Below, in pieces: positions 1 through 12,332 of a stretch of DNA of 64,000 nt; within the stretch, counting starts at the first letter, position 1; each line of letters begins with the position of its first letter. This DNA comes from Rallus limicola (lineage: Eukaryota; Chordata; Aves; Gruiformes; Rallidae). The translations under genes were made by a program, and so were the position numbers. The notes beneath the pieces were generated by a model. The model worked only from the letters and a program-made list of their open reading frames with translations. It had not been told where the DNA came from and ran no database searches. The stretch spans positions 186,001 through 250,000 of the forward strand of contig JAKCOZ010000260.1 in NCBI GenBank assembly GCA_022605955.1, read 5' to 3'.

Positions 1-17
1 GGATTCCGCTTTTACCA

Positions 18-248
18 TCAGCCAAAATTCCTCTTGGGAGGACTATCATCACGCAAGGAGACCAGGCAGGCAATCCCACAGTCAACATCAAATCTTGAGG
101 TAAACAAAGGAGGATCCAAAGTTTCAGATTCAGAGATTTCATCCAGGTCAATTCTAACCCAGAGAGAGACAATCACTCCCACTGAGGGCTGGCAGACATC
201 CACAAGACCACAGGAGATCTCTCGGGTTTCTACCAAGTCTATGAACAC
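18..248 (-). other. Unrecognised exon-like open frame (copy A)
   Basis: A 76-codon minus-strand frame with ordinary protein-like composition (acidic and hydrophobic alternation, e.g. VRIDLDEISESETLDPP) that ends in a stop. The arm B copy at 23053-23358 extends it upstream through a plausible acceptor (pyrimidine run then ag before GTCCAAATACC). The two copies differ by one residue near the end (P versus A). Block C has lost most of it. I do not recognise the family. It could be the last exon of a host gene or a chance frame. Confidence 0.3.
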
Positions 249-583
249 ACCTTTCTTTCCTCAGGTTGACCAGGGTATTTGGACCTGGAAAAGCAGGCAG
301 CAGCCAGACACGCAGGGATACAAGTCCCACCAGCCCTGAGAAGCTGCCTGACAGTTCTTACTCCTTACAATCTTTCAGACCAAGGCGTGTTGGTACCAGA
401 TGCGGTTCACACAAGGACTCCGTAGGGAAAATCCTACCGAGTGGCTGCATGCAGAGTTTGAGTTCACCAGAAATACTCTCAGAAATCAGACATCTGACAG
501 CACTGAGAAAATGGAAAGTGCTTATCTTCTCATCTTTAGAAATAGTTTTGTCCTAGACCAGCCCCTCTCTGCTCCATAAAGCC
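148..583. other. Segment missing from block C
   Basis: This ~435-bp piece is present in arms A and B but absent from block C, where the sequence jumps from the equivalent of position 147 to 583 at about 62035. Apart from part of the exon-like frame at 18-248, I see no gene here. Confidence 0.6.
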
Positions 584-702
584 AGAAATCAAAGCTTTGG
601 TAGAGCAGCGTCTCCTGGCACGACTGCTCATCTCTGCAGCCTCACTGGAGCTTTTCTTTCACAGTTGATTTCCTTTGCATTCCCTCAGGTATCAGTCATT
701 AC

Positions 703-1326
703 ATGCAACTTGGAGTAATCCCAAGGAGCTGCCTGAGCTGCCATCCCTACAGCTGTAACACTGCTCTCAAGCAAACAGCTCTGCAGAAGGTGGCACGCTC
801 AGCTCCTGGCTCAGCGACACCAGCAGATCCTGTCTGTGATACACATCAGCAGCACAACACTGCTGGGAGCAACGTGCCTCTGGGGACAGGAGCTGCCAAC
901 CCAGCTGACCTGCCCAGAACTTGCCAGAACTGCAGGGACCAAGGGCCTTCTGCAGCAGCAGCAGCAGCACCTCCAGGCCAAGGGGAAAGGGAAAGGAACC
1001 AACAAGGGGCTGGAGTGGGACACAGGCTGCTTGGTCAGAGCAGAGTCACCCAGCTGCACCGCTCCTCGGGGAAAGCTGGCACACAGTCTGGCAGGGTTCA
1101 TTTCAGGGCTGTGTTGGGTTCTAAGGCTGACCCAGGGGGCACGAGTGACAGGGCAGGTAAGGGGGCTGTGCCAACAGACAGTGCCAACAGGCCGTGTCAC
1201 CCAGATTTCCAGGCGGGGGGATGCTGCAGCAGCAGGGAACTCCAAGGCCTCCGGGGATTGACGGGAGCCCGTCCTGAGACACGGGCAGTACAGACCCAAC
1301 CCCAAGAGCTGCAAATGCCTGTTTGA
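703..1326. other. Conserved open-frame region with CAG/CTG tract (copy A)
   Basis: The plus strand is open for 207 codons, and the minus strand for 167 codons (811-1314) and 67 codons (767-970). All three are retained in block C (62161-62784). In arm B (22062-22673) the minus-strand-equivalent frames are intact and the plus-strand-equivalent frame is slightly shorter. A pure CAG run lies at about 952-969. The 67-codon frame runs CTG-leucines into a peptide ending LSQELSVPPSAELFA, which reads most like real protein. The copies are too similar for open-frame retention to prove coding, and no family is recognised. Confidence 0.3.
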
Positions 1327-1329
1327 GCC

Positions 1330-3400
1330 CAGCCTGCAAAGGGGGAAACTCTGGGATAACTTCTTCCTGCAGTCACCCAGCTTCAGACTTTACTACATAG
1401 GTAACAAACCCTGGTAAAGCTTCCCAACTGGGAGCTTCAGCAGAGAAAAATAGAGCTCATTTTACAGAAGGCATCATGTTTTAGGGAAACAAAACCATAG
1501 TACTTATTTCAGCACATTTTAAGCCAGAGCAGTTTCAGACTGGGCATTTCTACTGTGGGTCAATGGACACAGACAGACAGTTGCAAACAATGGCAAATGC
1601 AAAACTAAACACCTGTATTGATACAAATGCTCATTCTTAACTCTTTGTTGCTTGAAGCTCTTGAAGGGAGGCTAGTGCCTGTTTCAGACATGAAGCTAAA
1701 CAAACAAAGGCCACTGATTATTCCACCTAATTTCCACCCACAAGCAGGCTAAAAATCAATCATGTGAGACCAAATGTCATTGAGGAACTTGAAATGGCAT
1801 TTGCAGAGCACACCATGCCACCAGAGCAACTTCCTTCTACAATGCTACTCCTGATAGAGACATTCCTCAGTTACCTCCTACTGCAATAAAAAGATCTTCT
1901 GTCTGTGGTGCTTCAGCCCTGGCTGGAGGCCAGGCACCCAAAGTCACTCCATCACTCCCCTTTTCAGCTGGACAGGGGAGAAAAGAGATAGCGAGAAGCT
2001 TAGCAGTCCAGATGAGGAATTCTCCTGCCCTTAGGGGAGAAAAGTAACTCCCCCAGAGCTGAAAACCCACCTGCAGAAAGGGGTTCCTGGGGGGGCAGCG
2101 CTCCCACCAAACCTGCCCTGCACACAACACTCCTCAGCTGGCCTCAGCACCACCAGAGCTACACTCAGTCACCAGGCTCTTGCTCTTAACCCCAAACACC
2201 AACAGATACCAACAGCCCTTCACCCTTAGGCTCACTCCAGAGAGTCCCTACCTAGGCAGGAACCTCAAAGGGAAACACCACACTTGGTACAGCACTCCAT
2301 TGCCCCAGCACCTCTGTGCACTGCTCAGCACAGCCTCCCCTCAGGCTTCCCCACAAGCAGAAAGCTACAGGCACCAACCAAGAGACAGAACATCACTGCA
2401 CCACCCAGACCTCCCTAAGGTTCTCACAGAAAGCACCAGCCAGCAGCAACTCCCCCCAGGACCAGCATGGGTATATAGCCCACCCTTCCCTCAGCACAGG
2501 GGCTGAGGGAGAACCTTACCCTGTGGTCACAGCATCAGCCAGGATGCCTCCAGCTGACCTGACTCGTTAAATTATGGTTTAATCTTAGGGAACCCTGCAC
2601 TGGGAGCTCATGCTGCTTGATGGTGTTTTGGTCATGCTCTCTTTCATGTGCTTTGATGCCAACACTTAGTTTTGTGAAAGTCTGTTAGAAAGGCCATTTC
2701 CCAGGGGGTTCCAGTGATTCCCTCCCTCCAGAGCTGCAGGTCAGCCTTCCTCAAATTCAGGGTCCTGACTCCACTTGTCATGTGGTTCACACGCCTTAGC
2801 ACAGGGAACCCACCAGCTCATGATCACTGCAGCCCGGTGTGTGTTGCTTGACACTCTTTCAGTGAGTCTATTGCGTGTGTCACCCCTGCAGCTGCCCCTT
2901 CTCCACCAGAACTCAGCCATCCAAAACTACAAACACAAACCACGCTGCAGCTTTGCACCCTGGGTAAGGCCAATCTCTCTGGACTCATAAATAACCTTTT
3001 GCATCACATTGAAACAATACATGGTGGGTTTAGCACTGTCATGTATGAAGACTTCCTGGGGTGCAATCGCTACACAGGAAAATCCAGCTGTGCTGCCTCA
3101 AGAGCTGGAGGAAATGCAATCCTGAATTTCTGAAACTGCTTCAGCTGCCTGACACCACCCAAAAGGATTCTCCTCCTGCAGGACAGCTGACCTTGTCAGC
3201 ATTCTCTCATCTCAGGATCAACATTTGTACCTGGCATGGGCAGCACTCTGTCTTGTCCTGCCCAGCACAGCTTGACTCTGTGACACAGCAGTGAGTAACC
3301 ACTAATCAGAATCCCTCTGAATACACTGCAGGCGTGCACTGCAATGCAGGAAACAGTGAGTAGAGAATCTGTGCCTGGCTTTGCACTGAAAGGGTAAAAA
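1330..3400. other. Arm A sequence without recognised gene
   Basis: Moderately AT-rich sequence shared with arm B and, up to 2348, with block C. I see no splice-bounded exon or known repeat. Short frames such as 1867-2130 (minus) and 2180-2506 (plus) recur in all copies only because the copies are nearly identical. Confidence 0.5.
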
Positions 3401-3409
3401 CAGGGAGCT

Positions 3410-4520
3410 GTGTGAGAACCTCTTTCTCAGCCCCAGCTCCAGGGACACACGACACAGGGCTTTTGGTGTCACTGGAGTCCCTGAATGAGTGACTGGGGTC
3501 AGTGGTAGGATGGGGCTGCAGACGCAGCACGGTCTGTTCCATGCAATCCACACAGACTGGCTCGGGGAGAAATCTTCCCAGGAAGACTGACTCACTGGTA
3601 GGAACTCAGGAGGAGCATTGGTTTCCCAGGCACGGCAGTGAAACCAGAATTTCAAGGAAGAACTTGAGGAATAGAAGGGAAGGAGACACTTCAGGGAACT
3701 CTCTTCCTGAGGAGGGGAGGAGACGGCACACAACACAGCCAGCACCAAACATCAGGGATTTCCAGCTAGGGACCATGACTGCACTTTTATGGCTGCTGCC
3801 CCTGCAGGCAGCGTGGCCAAAATGCCAGGGGTTTTTGCAAAGTATCAGTATTCTTTCCCATTTCCTTAGAGAACACAACTCTTACTCAAAACCGAACTAA
3901 ACGCTTATTGAAACAGACATAAACAAGCCGTGTCTACCACTGTGGAAATGTTTCAAATGAAGTCATTCTAAAAAGGATTGTGAAGTTTCTTTTTGGGGGA
4001 TCTCCTAGGCTGAGCTGTTTCTCAAGCAGGGCACAGCCAGGGAGTCCAGTCTGGAAGCACCAGCAGGGAGGGGAGCTCCAATGACCAGCCTGTCTTGGGC
4101 CAGGGAGCCCAAAGAACAGGCCCAGCAGCTCCTATGGAGGAATACCCGCTGCCCCAGGACCTGCCCATGCCAAACTACAGTGTCCCCGAGCCTGCCAACA
4201 CCATCCTGACATCCAAAGACACTGTTGGGATGGACCTGCCACTGTCCCAACCTGCAGAAAGGAGGTGCAAAACCCTGCTGAGGCCCCAAGTCACACATGG
4301 CAATCTCTGAAGGGCAACGAGCCATCCCCAGGGGCCAGTCACTACCAGCAGGGCAGGCAACGGCAGTGGGGGGCTCTCCCCAATGTCCTTCCTCAGGGGA
4401 AGCAGCCCTTGTGCAGGGCAGCCACGAGAGGATAACAACGTGTGTATTGGGGACCATGAATTTGGAAGCGCACGTCCACTTCAGAAGTACACTTAGTGCT
4501 CTGTCAGACTGTGCAGGCAA
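3410..4520. other. Arm A-specific 1.1-kb segment
   Basis: Present in arm A, absent in arm B, where the flanks meet near 19800-19830 (gagctgtctgtgcttctcac). Neither junction shows obvious transposon ends or a target duplication, so a deletion in arm B is at least as likely as an insertion in arm A. No gene recognised inside. Confidence 0.6.
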
Positions 4521-4649
4521 GCACAGACAGCTCTCCTGATTCTTTGGCAGGCACAGTCTTTGTTTGCATTCTATTCTGAGTTACATGACTCCATACCATC
4601 AGCAATTAATGCAGCGTGACCAGCCTTAGCTCACACTCCTTCTTCTCTC

Positions 4650-5033
<384 letters not shown>

Positions 5034-5057
5034 TCAGGGGTTTGCTGCATTCCTGCT

Positions 5058-5940
5058 GTGAGGCAGCAGAGCCAAAGGAGCCAGGCTGATGCCTGTCTCA
5101 CAAACACTTCCCATGCTGATTGCCATGGCTCTCAGAGCAAGGGCTGCAGGGAAGCGCTGCCTTCTGCCTGCCAGCCCCCGGCCGGGCTGACTGGGCCTGG
5201 AACCCCTGGCCAAGGGGGTTCAGCTCTGCCCCTGCCCGGCAGCAGCCTGGATCTGTCAGGCAGCTCCTGACAGGAATCTCCCCCGGCTGCCTGGATCTGC
5301 CCATGAGAGGAGCTCCCCCAACATCCCTGTGCAGTGAGCAGGCAGGGGAACCCCCCGCGCCTCACGGGGATCCCGGGCCTCACCTCAGCTTGGCCGCAGC
5401 TGGAGCAGGGTCTGGGCCTGTCCATGCCCCATGGCCGCCCGGCAGCCTCGGGCCTACAGCTCCCATCATGCCCCGGGAACCACCATGGCCGCCCGGCAGC
5501 CTCGGGGATACAACTCTGTCCGTGCCCCAGGACACTCATTCCTGCCAAGGCTCCGTGTGGGGACACCGTCCCCTGGGCCGGCCCTGCCCCCACAGGTCCC
5601 ATGGCTTCCTCCTGAGGCTCAAGATGGACAGAGGGACAGCAGAAGGTCAGAGGGACAGTGGAAAGAGGGGCAGGGAGCAGAGGGAGGGAGAAGCTGGGAG
5701 AGATGGCAGCAGAGGCAGAGATCAGAAGGGAGGCGGAGGGGCAGGGGAGGGCGGGTGCCCGATGAAAGCTGCAGTCCAGAGGAGCAGCAGGGCCGGGAGT
5801 TGGGAGAGGGACGGGGGGACACAGGCCAGGCCAGGGAGCGGGACGGGGGGACCTGGAGAGAGAAGAGGCAGAAGGGAGCAGAAAGGATGGACAGGAGACA
5901 GAGAAGGGCAGGGAGCAGGAGAGAGATGTGTGGAGAGAGG
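5058..5940. promoter_or_regulatory. CpG- and G-rich promoter-like segment (copy A)
   Basis: A GC-rich block upstream of the CSDE1-like exon (which reads leftward). It has long spurious frames on both strands and purine-rich GGGAGC/GGGACAGC repeats at 5640-5940. Pieces of it recur at 18330-19270 (arm B), 24240-24488, 59998-60258, and, diverged, at 49990-50720 next to the AKAP1-like exon. It contains two 54-bp units (from 5431) with a ZNF143-like site. Promoter function is inference. Confidence 0.45.
5431..5538 (+). repeat. 54-bp tandem repeat with ZNF143/Staf-like site (2 units)
   Basis: Unit 1 is 5431-5484 and a diverged unit 2 starts at 5485. Each starts ATGGCCGCCCGGCAGCCTC. Unit 1 contains CCTACAGCTCCCATCATGCC (5453-5472), close to the known ZNF143/Staf consensus ACTACAATTCCCAGMATGC. 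Arm B has one more unit. The ATGGCCGCC start resembles a YY1-type core. Regulatory role is inferred from motif similarity. Confidence 0.55.
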
Positions 5941-5945
5941 GAATC

Positions 5946-8060
5946 ATAGAATGGCATATGCTTGTCATAATCTGCAGTTGGGATGCTGGGAGGCAAATCT
6001 GTTCCTGGTTTACTAGCTTTGGCTTGAGACAGCACTCTGGGTTCTGAAAAGGGCAGACATCTCTTTTTCTGGCTTTGTGGTGTGCTGGGGAAATGGGGGT
6101 TGGTGTGTTTGCAGAAGGAACTGACTCTGCCTTCATGTTCTCCTCTTAGGGACAATACTGACAGGGGAATGAGTTCAAAAGGCTGTTAATTAGCCCTGTC
6201 CCTGCAGTGTCTATAACCCTGATTCCTTTTTTGGGAAACCTAATCTGCTTAGCAGATACCAGTAATGATCCAGCTTTATAATGTTCCTGAGACCCAGCGA
6301 GCAAATTTGCGCTATGGGTGAGATGACACCAGTGGCAAACCCCTTAGAATGGCATTTCTACAGTTACACTAGTTGACATCTCACATATTAGATTATGGGG
6401 GTTTGGGGCATTTTTTGCTGAGTGAAATGTTGGTCACTGCATGGACCCCTGTTTTCCTTTTATATTTCACTCTGTTAGCCCCTCTCCAATCAGGAATTTC
6501 AGGTCAAAATTCCAAGTCCACATTTGTGCCACCAGCCAGCACTTGGAGAATTCCTTCTTTGAGCTTCCCACTACAAAGTCTGGATAGGAAACACAGGAGA
6601 TGATGAAAGGTTCATGTTTGCTGAGTTGAGTGGAAGGTGTCAAGATTGAGATGTACAAGAGTCTGTTCCTTTTCATCCTCCATTTCCTTATATCTGGTGG
6701 TTACCCAGATTTGGATGGTCCTTCCCATGTTTCAGGATATCCATTCTGTTGCTTCTTGCAAATGGGTTCTGTAGAGTCGTGGTAGTTCAATGAGTTCTCC
6801 CCCTGAGCTGGATCCAAGGAGCATTCACCTTGAGGGGCTTTGCTGCCCTTGTGATCCCTGAGGGCTGGGTCTGGGTGTTGTTAGAGCCAGGATCCTTCCC
6901 TGTAGGATGTGGCTGCCTTATGGATCGCTCGCTGACTCCTCAGCCCTGTTTGTGCTTTCTGATGTGGAATTGTTTTGCCCCAGACTTTTGTTAGGATCAA
7001 ACTGGTCGTTGAACTTTGTGATTTCCTTTGGTAGGAAACTCTGGGCTTTTGCTGATGTCTGAGTTTTTTCCTGTTGAACCCAAAGCTGTGTTTCCCATCT
7101 TTGAACTGTTAAAGTTTAATTCTTTCATCATTTCTGCAATTTGAGCAGATGTGCTGGGCAGTGTGAGGAAGTTAGGAGATGATTTGGTGCATAGTTAGTT
7201 TTACTAATGAGTATGTGGTGGGCCATGTGTCATCTGAATAATCTGTGGTTTAGTATTTGCTCTATAATGTTTATTGACACAGAAAAGTATTGGTTAGATA
7301 GACTTTGAAGCATGTTGATACTCTTTAAATGATTACAAATGATTTAAGGTAGGTTCATGGAGCATTGCAATTGTCTTTGGTAGAACTTGATTCAGATTGC
7401 ACTGGGATACACAGCACCCAGAGCGACATGTCTACCAGAGCCTCTGCCTGGGCTTTGCTGCTGCTTTTCTGGGTTTCACAGCTCCCCTCCCAGCAGCACA
7501 AGATGTCTCCTCTCCTGGGCGGCTCTTCCATTTCCCAGAGGAGGGGGGCGGCCCTGCCCTGCCAGCCTCTCCCCACGCCCGGCAGCCCCTCTCCCTGCAG
7601 CCGCGCTCCCCCGCCCAGCCAGGGCTTTTGGTATCTGCCAGAGTCTGGGCCTCAAGTCCCTGCCGGAGCCATCTTGGGCTCCTGTGGAGTTGGAAAGCCC
7701 GGGACTTCAGGCCCTCGGTCCCCAGTAAGTTCCCCAGTCTTTTCTAACCCCTTTGCTTTGTGCTGGTAAATTCCTGTGCAAATGTGGCAGTGTGCTGTCT
7801 GTCTGGATGGTCTGAGCAAAGTATTTCCCTGCTTCCACCTGATGTTCAGGTTTTTTCCCTTCCCTGTAGCTCTGAGCTGAATTCGGACAGAGCCTGAAAA
7901 GCTGCTGAACAGGACCCAGACTGTTCTGCCAGAGGCCAAGGACATGGTCATGTCTACAAGCATCTGTTGGAGCCATCTCAACTTTGGGAACCAAGATAAG
8001 GTACAGCTATGAGATTTCTCTTTCCAAGTACAGTTTTCTATTGTTAATTACGTGTTCTTA
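5946..8060. other. Spacer sequence without recognised gene
   Basis: Unique-looking sequence to the right of arm A. It starts with a short tail (aatcatagaatggcat) typical of CR1 3' ends. Open frames at 7365-7769 overlap each other in three frames in a GC-rich patch and show no family resemblance. Confidence 0.4.
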
Positions 8061-9200
8061 ATTAAGTGTTGCTACTGGTATTCCTTCTACTATTACTTAC
8101 AATTCTCCTCATCCTCCTACTCTCCGTAATCCTTTTTGTACTCCTTCTCCTCTTCCTCATATTCATCCTCATGTTCCTCCTCATATTTGTCTTCCTCCTC
8201 TTCCTCATATTCCTCCTTCTATTCTTCCTCATATTCCTCCCTGTATTCCTTTTAGGAATCTTCCATCCCTCGAATACCTTCTTGTGTTTCTTCTTTTATT
8301 CTTCCTTATATTCCTCATCAACCTTTTCCTCATAATCCTTCCCATATTCCTTCTAGGCACCTTCTTCCTCCTTGTCCCCCTCTTCCACCTTCACATCCTC
8401 GTCCCCGTCTTCCTCCTGCTACCTGCATTCTCCCTCGTATTCCTCCTCATATCCTCCTCTATTGCCTCCTCCTCCACCACCTCCTCCTTATCTGCCTCGT
8501 CCTTACAACCTTCTCCAGTTCTTCCTCGAATTCCTCGTTGTATGCATTCCCTTCTTCATCCTAAAACTCTTTCTTCTCCTCTTTGTATCCATTCTTGTAT
8601 TCCTCCAAAACCTCATATATATTCTTGAGTTCCTTTTCATCTTTTTCCTCATCTTCTTGCCTTTCTTCTTTCTATGGGTCTTCTTCCTCTTCAAGCTCCT
8701 GGTACTCATTCTCATCATCATCCCTGTCTTCTTCCTTCTTTTTACCTGTATTCGTCCTTGTATTCCTCCTTCTCCTGTTGCTGGTCCCCTTCTTTCTTTT
8801 GTTTACTGCAGTTTCTCTGCTTTCCATTATTGTTCTTTCTTTCCCTCCTCCCTAACTCTCTTCTTTTTGTATCTGCTCATATTGCTTCTCATACTCCTCT
8901 CTTTGTTCTAATCCTCTGCATGTTCATCTTCCTGCTTGGTTTTTTTTAATCGTCTTCAGTATTGTTCTCCTCCTCCTCCTTCAACCCATCCTCCTCCTCT
9001 TTTCTTTCAGGTTTTGTCTTCCCCTTCTCTTACTCTGGTAATCTCTGGTTCTTCATCCTTCTCCTCCTGTTCCTTCTGTTCCTTTTCTAAATTCTCTTTC
9101 TCTGTTTCGCCTCCTCCTCTTCCTCCTCGCCTTCCTGTATAGTGTTCCTCCTGTTCCTCCTCCACCTCCTTTTTTTCCTCTTGCTTAGTTCTCATCTTTC
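8060..9200 (+). repeat. Degenerate (TTCCTC)n polypyrimidine tract
   Basis: About 1.1 kb of almost pure pyrimidine on the plus strand, built from imperfect ttcctcctcatatt-like units. It creates spurious Leu/Phe/Ser-rich frames on plus and Lys/Arg/Glu-rich frames on minus. Such tracts can form triplex (H-DNA) structures. Confidence 0.85.
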
Positions 9201-9384
9201 TCTTCCTTGTGTGCTCCTACCACACTTCCCCTAGTTCTAGATGTGCTCTACCCGACAGCACCCTATACCTGCCTGCACTGCGTGCCAGCCCCTGATGCCA
9301 TAGGGAAGGCAGCAGCGTTCCAGGCAGTGCTCTACGACAGTTCTCTGCGGAACAAACCCCTCGAGACAAACCAAGGGGCAGTTC

Positions 9385-9525
9385 AAAGCCCCTGTCTCCA
9401 CCACCTCCACCACTCCACCACCTCCCTGGGCAGCCCATTGCACTGCTCCCTCACCCTCACTGTGAAAAAGTTCATCCGCATGTTGGTGCGGAACTTCCCT
9501 ACTACAGTACCATAGGTGTCAGACA
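9385..9525 (-). mobile_element. CR1 LINE 3' fragment
   Basis: Read on the minus strand, the segment contains the typical CR1 3'-region wording: an AACTTTTTCACAGTGAGGGT-type stretch, then GAGCAGTGCAATGGGCTG and CCCAGGGAGGTGGTGGAG. It is short and truncated on both sides. Confidence 0.7.
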
Positions 9526-10050
9526 CATCACACCACACAATGCCAACAAGAGACTGTACTGAGCAGTAAAAAATACAGGCAACAGAATGGAAACGACAAC
9601 AGAAAGTCCTGTGGGGAACACCACTAAATACACTGTGCCAATGGATGGAGAAAGAAACACCCTGTGACACAGCACAGGGCAGAGAGTACAGTGCACACTG
9701 TCCGGGGCAGTACAGGCCCCACTGCCTGTACCGTGCAGACCTTGCAATAATATAAAACTATGTCTATGGGTGTATTTAAAGAATAATATAAACATAGATA
9801 TAAAACAGTGAAGCATCAGACAAGTGGACAGCAACACATATTTGGTCCCAGTGGTATTTGCCACCCGCATTTTGTCATGTCTGCTGTTGTTTAGATTCCA
9901 GCTTGCCCCTTCCACCTGCCTCTTTTACTGCTTCTAGCCCTGTGCTGCTTTAAACCCTTCTCTTTGGCTTCCAAGCTGCTTTTTCCATCTGCTGTTTCTT
10001 TGGGCTTCCTTCCCACCACATCCGCCCCTTTCCAGGGTTTTTCCTCTCAT
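9526..10050. other. Gap without recognised feature
   Basis: No repeat or coding resemblance recognised. Confidence 0.4.
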
Positions 10051-11020
10051 TTCTGGTTTTGTGTGGTTCACTTTTCACTCCCTCCCCTGCCCGCCCTTTC
10101 CTCCTTTTCTTGTTTGGTTTTGGGTTTGTTTTCTTATTTCTTTGCCTGACGCTTCCTGCTCTTTTCTTTTTCTATTTAATTTTTGGTTTACGTTCATTTT
10201 TTCCCCTGCCAAACCCCCCGTTTCCTGCTGGTTTCTTCTCTCTCTGGTGTCCCCCTGGTACCTTTCCGTTGGTGACAGAACTGTCGTGGTGCCGTGGCCA
10301 GAGGTGGAGCTGCCCGGTGTGGGCAGGTTTTTGCTTGTCCCCTGCCCCGTGGGATGGAAGCAGCAGCTGCCTGGAGCCTTCTGGAGACCTGTGTGAGGGA
10401 GAGGGAGCGGTGACTGGCTGGGGAGACTGGCGAGGAGCAGCAGCAAGCGGGTGCCGATGGCCAAAGGGTCCTGGCCCTGGGTACCCACTGAGCTGCCGTG
10501 GCAGCAGGACGGGCTTGAAAAGCAGGGAGGAGCCTTGTTTCTGTGAGGTGACCCGGGAGAGCTGGGCACAAGGATCTGGGAAGTGCTCTGGATTCCCTGG
10601 GCAGGCTTCATTTTTTTCCTGTCTTTTTGGTGTTTATTTCTAGTTCTCCCCCCCACGCCCCTCCCACCCCCGACACTTGATTTACTCTTTATTTACTCTT
10701 TTTTTGGGGTTCTATCCTCAGCTGCATGCCCTGTCTCCCCTTCCTCCTCTTTTCTGTTGTTTTTTTTCTTTCTTCACCCCCATCTCCTCCTCCTTCTGGC
10801 TCTTTCCATTTCTTGTGCTGGGGGGTGTTTCAATATCTCCCTGCCTGCTGCTTTTTTGTTGTTCAGTTTATTTTACTTTACCCACCCCGTCCCTTCCTTC
10901 CTCCTGTCCTCTCCTTTTCTCTTTCTCTTGGTTTTGGGGGTTTTCCTTCCCTCTTTCCTGCCCCTTTCACTTGCTCTTTCATTTCTCTTGTTTTGCTTTT
11001 GCATACGAGTCACTCTCCTA
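10050..11020 (+). repeat. Second pyrimidine-rich region
   Basis: T/C-rich low-complexity sequence (10050-10270 and 10600-11010) around a GC-rich patch at 10270-10575. A ~35-bp sequence, GGATCTGGGAAGTGCTCTGG and onward, at about 10573-10608 recurs at about 12895-12930 just past the mitochondrial insertions. This suggests a duplicated or filled-in flank. Confidence 0.6.
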
Positions 11021-11061
11021 ACAGGCCCACTTTCAAACCCATTCCTTGCCCAAGCCCTGTG

Positions 11062-12330
11062 AGGAGCACTAATGACCAGCTCAATCTGCTTACCCAGACT
11101 GACTTAAAAGCACTCATGGCATGCTCCTCTGTAAGCCACATGGGCCTAGTCATAGCTGCAAACACAATCTAAACCCATTGATCATTCTCAGGGGCAGTAA
11201 TCCTAAAAATCTCCCAGGGATTCACATCTTCAGCCCTATTCTGCCTGGCAAACACAAACTATGAATGCACACACAGCCGAATCCTCCTCCTCACACGAGG
11301 CTTACAGCCCACCCTACCCCTGATGGCTACTAGCTAACTCAACCAGCGTAGCCCTGCCACCACCAACAAACCTGAGAGCAGAGCCAACAATCATAACCAC
11401 CCTATTTGACTGATCCTACCTAACACCCACCCTAACTGCCATAGCAGCCCTACCAACTGCCGCCTACACCCTCTCCATATTACTCATGACCCAACAAGGT
11501 AGCCTACCAACACACCTATCCAAAACTCAAACACACGAGAACAGCTACTGATAGCCCTCCACATCATCCCCCTATGACTCCTCATTCCAGAACCAGAACT
11601 CATCTCCAGAATCCACAGGCAAGTAGAGTTTTTTAGACTGTGATCCTAAAACTAGAAGTTAAACCCTTCTTAACTGCCAAGGGGAGAATCAATCCAGCAA
11701 GAACTGCTAACTCTCACCTCTGAGCTTAAAACCTCAGTCCCTTTACTTTTAAAGGATAACAGTACTCCAGTGGTCTTAGGAGTTGTCAACCTGGATGCAA
11801 ATCCAAGTACAAGCAGTGGAAGCAATACTCAATCCATTCATACTCATCCCACTAATCACACTTACCACACCACTGCTACTCCCACTACTATCAAAAAAAT
11901 GTAAACCCACCCCAGTCATAATCATACACAGCACCAAAGCAGCCTTCATAACAAGTCTACTGCCAATAATACTGTTCATGCATTTGAACACAGAAGGTGT
12001 CACCTCCTACTGAGAATGAAAAATCATCATCACCTTCAAAATCCCACTCAGCTTCAGAACAGACCAATACTCCAAACTGTTTTTCCCAGTGTCCCTTTTC
12101 GTAACGTGATCTGTTCTGCAGTAGAACAGCCTCAGAGCCCGACATGGACCAGTTCTTCTCATACCTACTCATATTCTTAATTGCTATACTAATACTACCC
12201 GTGGCTGACAACATACTCTTACTATTCATTGGGTGAGAGGGAGTGGGTATGGCATCATTCCTACTCCTTGGCTGGTGACAAGGCTGAGCAGAAGCCAACA
12301 CAGCCGCCCTACCAGCCCTTGGGATAAAGT
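11062..12330 (+). pseudogene. NUMT: ND4 3' part, tRNA-His/Ser/Leu, ND5 part
   Basis: Nuclear copy of mitochondrial DNA. 11062-11620 corresponds to the 3' half of ND4 (MTSSICL, SLSHMGLVIAA-like and LLTRGLQP wording, with nuclear stops). 11621-11814 has degenerate tRNA-His, tRNA-Ser(AGY) and tRNA-Leu(CUN) in mitochondrial order. ND5 sequence follows from about 11815, ending near 12330 with internal deletions. Substitutions, frame breaks and shortened tRNAs show it is not functional. Its C-rich H-strand composition differs from the flanking T/C tracts. Confidence 0.9.
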
Positions 12331-12332
12331 TG

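Noticed and set aside
5120..6136. Long overlapping open frames on both strands (298 and 334 codons), and the 367-codon minus frame at 18106-19209
   Set aside because: They lie in GC-rich, repeat-bearing promoter-like DNA, are open on both strands at once, differ in repeat number between arms, and run into a CR1 tail in arm B.
8066..8949. Leu/Phe/Ser-rich frames that look like membrane proteins
   Set aside because: Artefacts of the degenerate polypyrimidine tract.
11621..11814. Possible tRNA-His, tRNA-Ser and tRNA-Leu genes
   Set aside because: They are mitochondrial tRNAs inside a NUMT, with deletions and mismatched stems; not nuclear tRNA genes.
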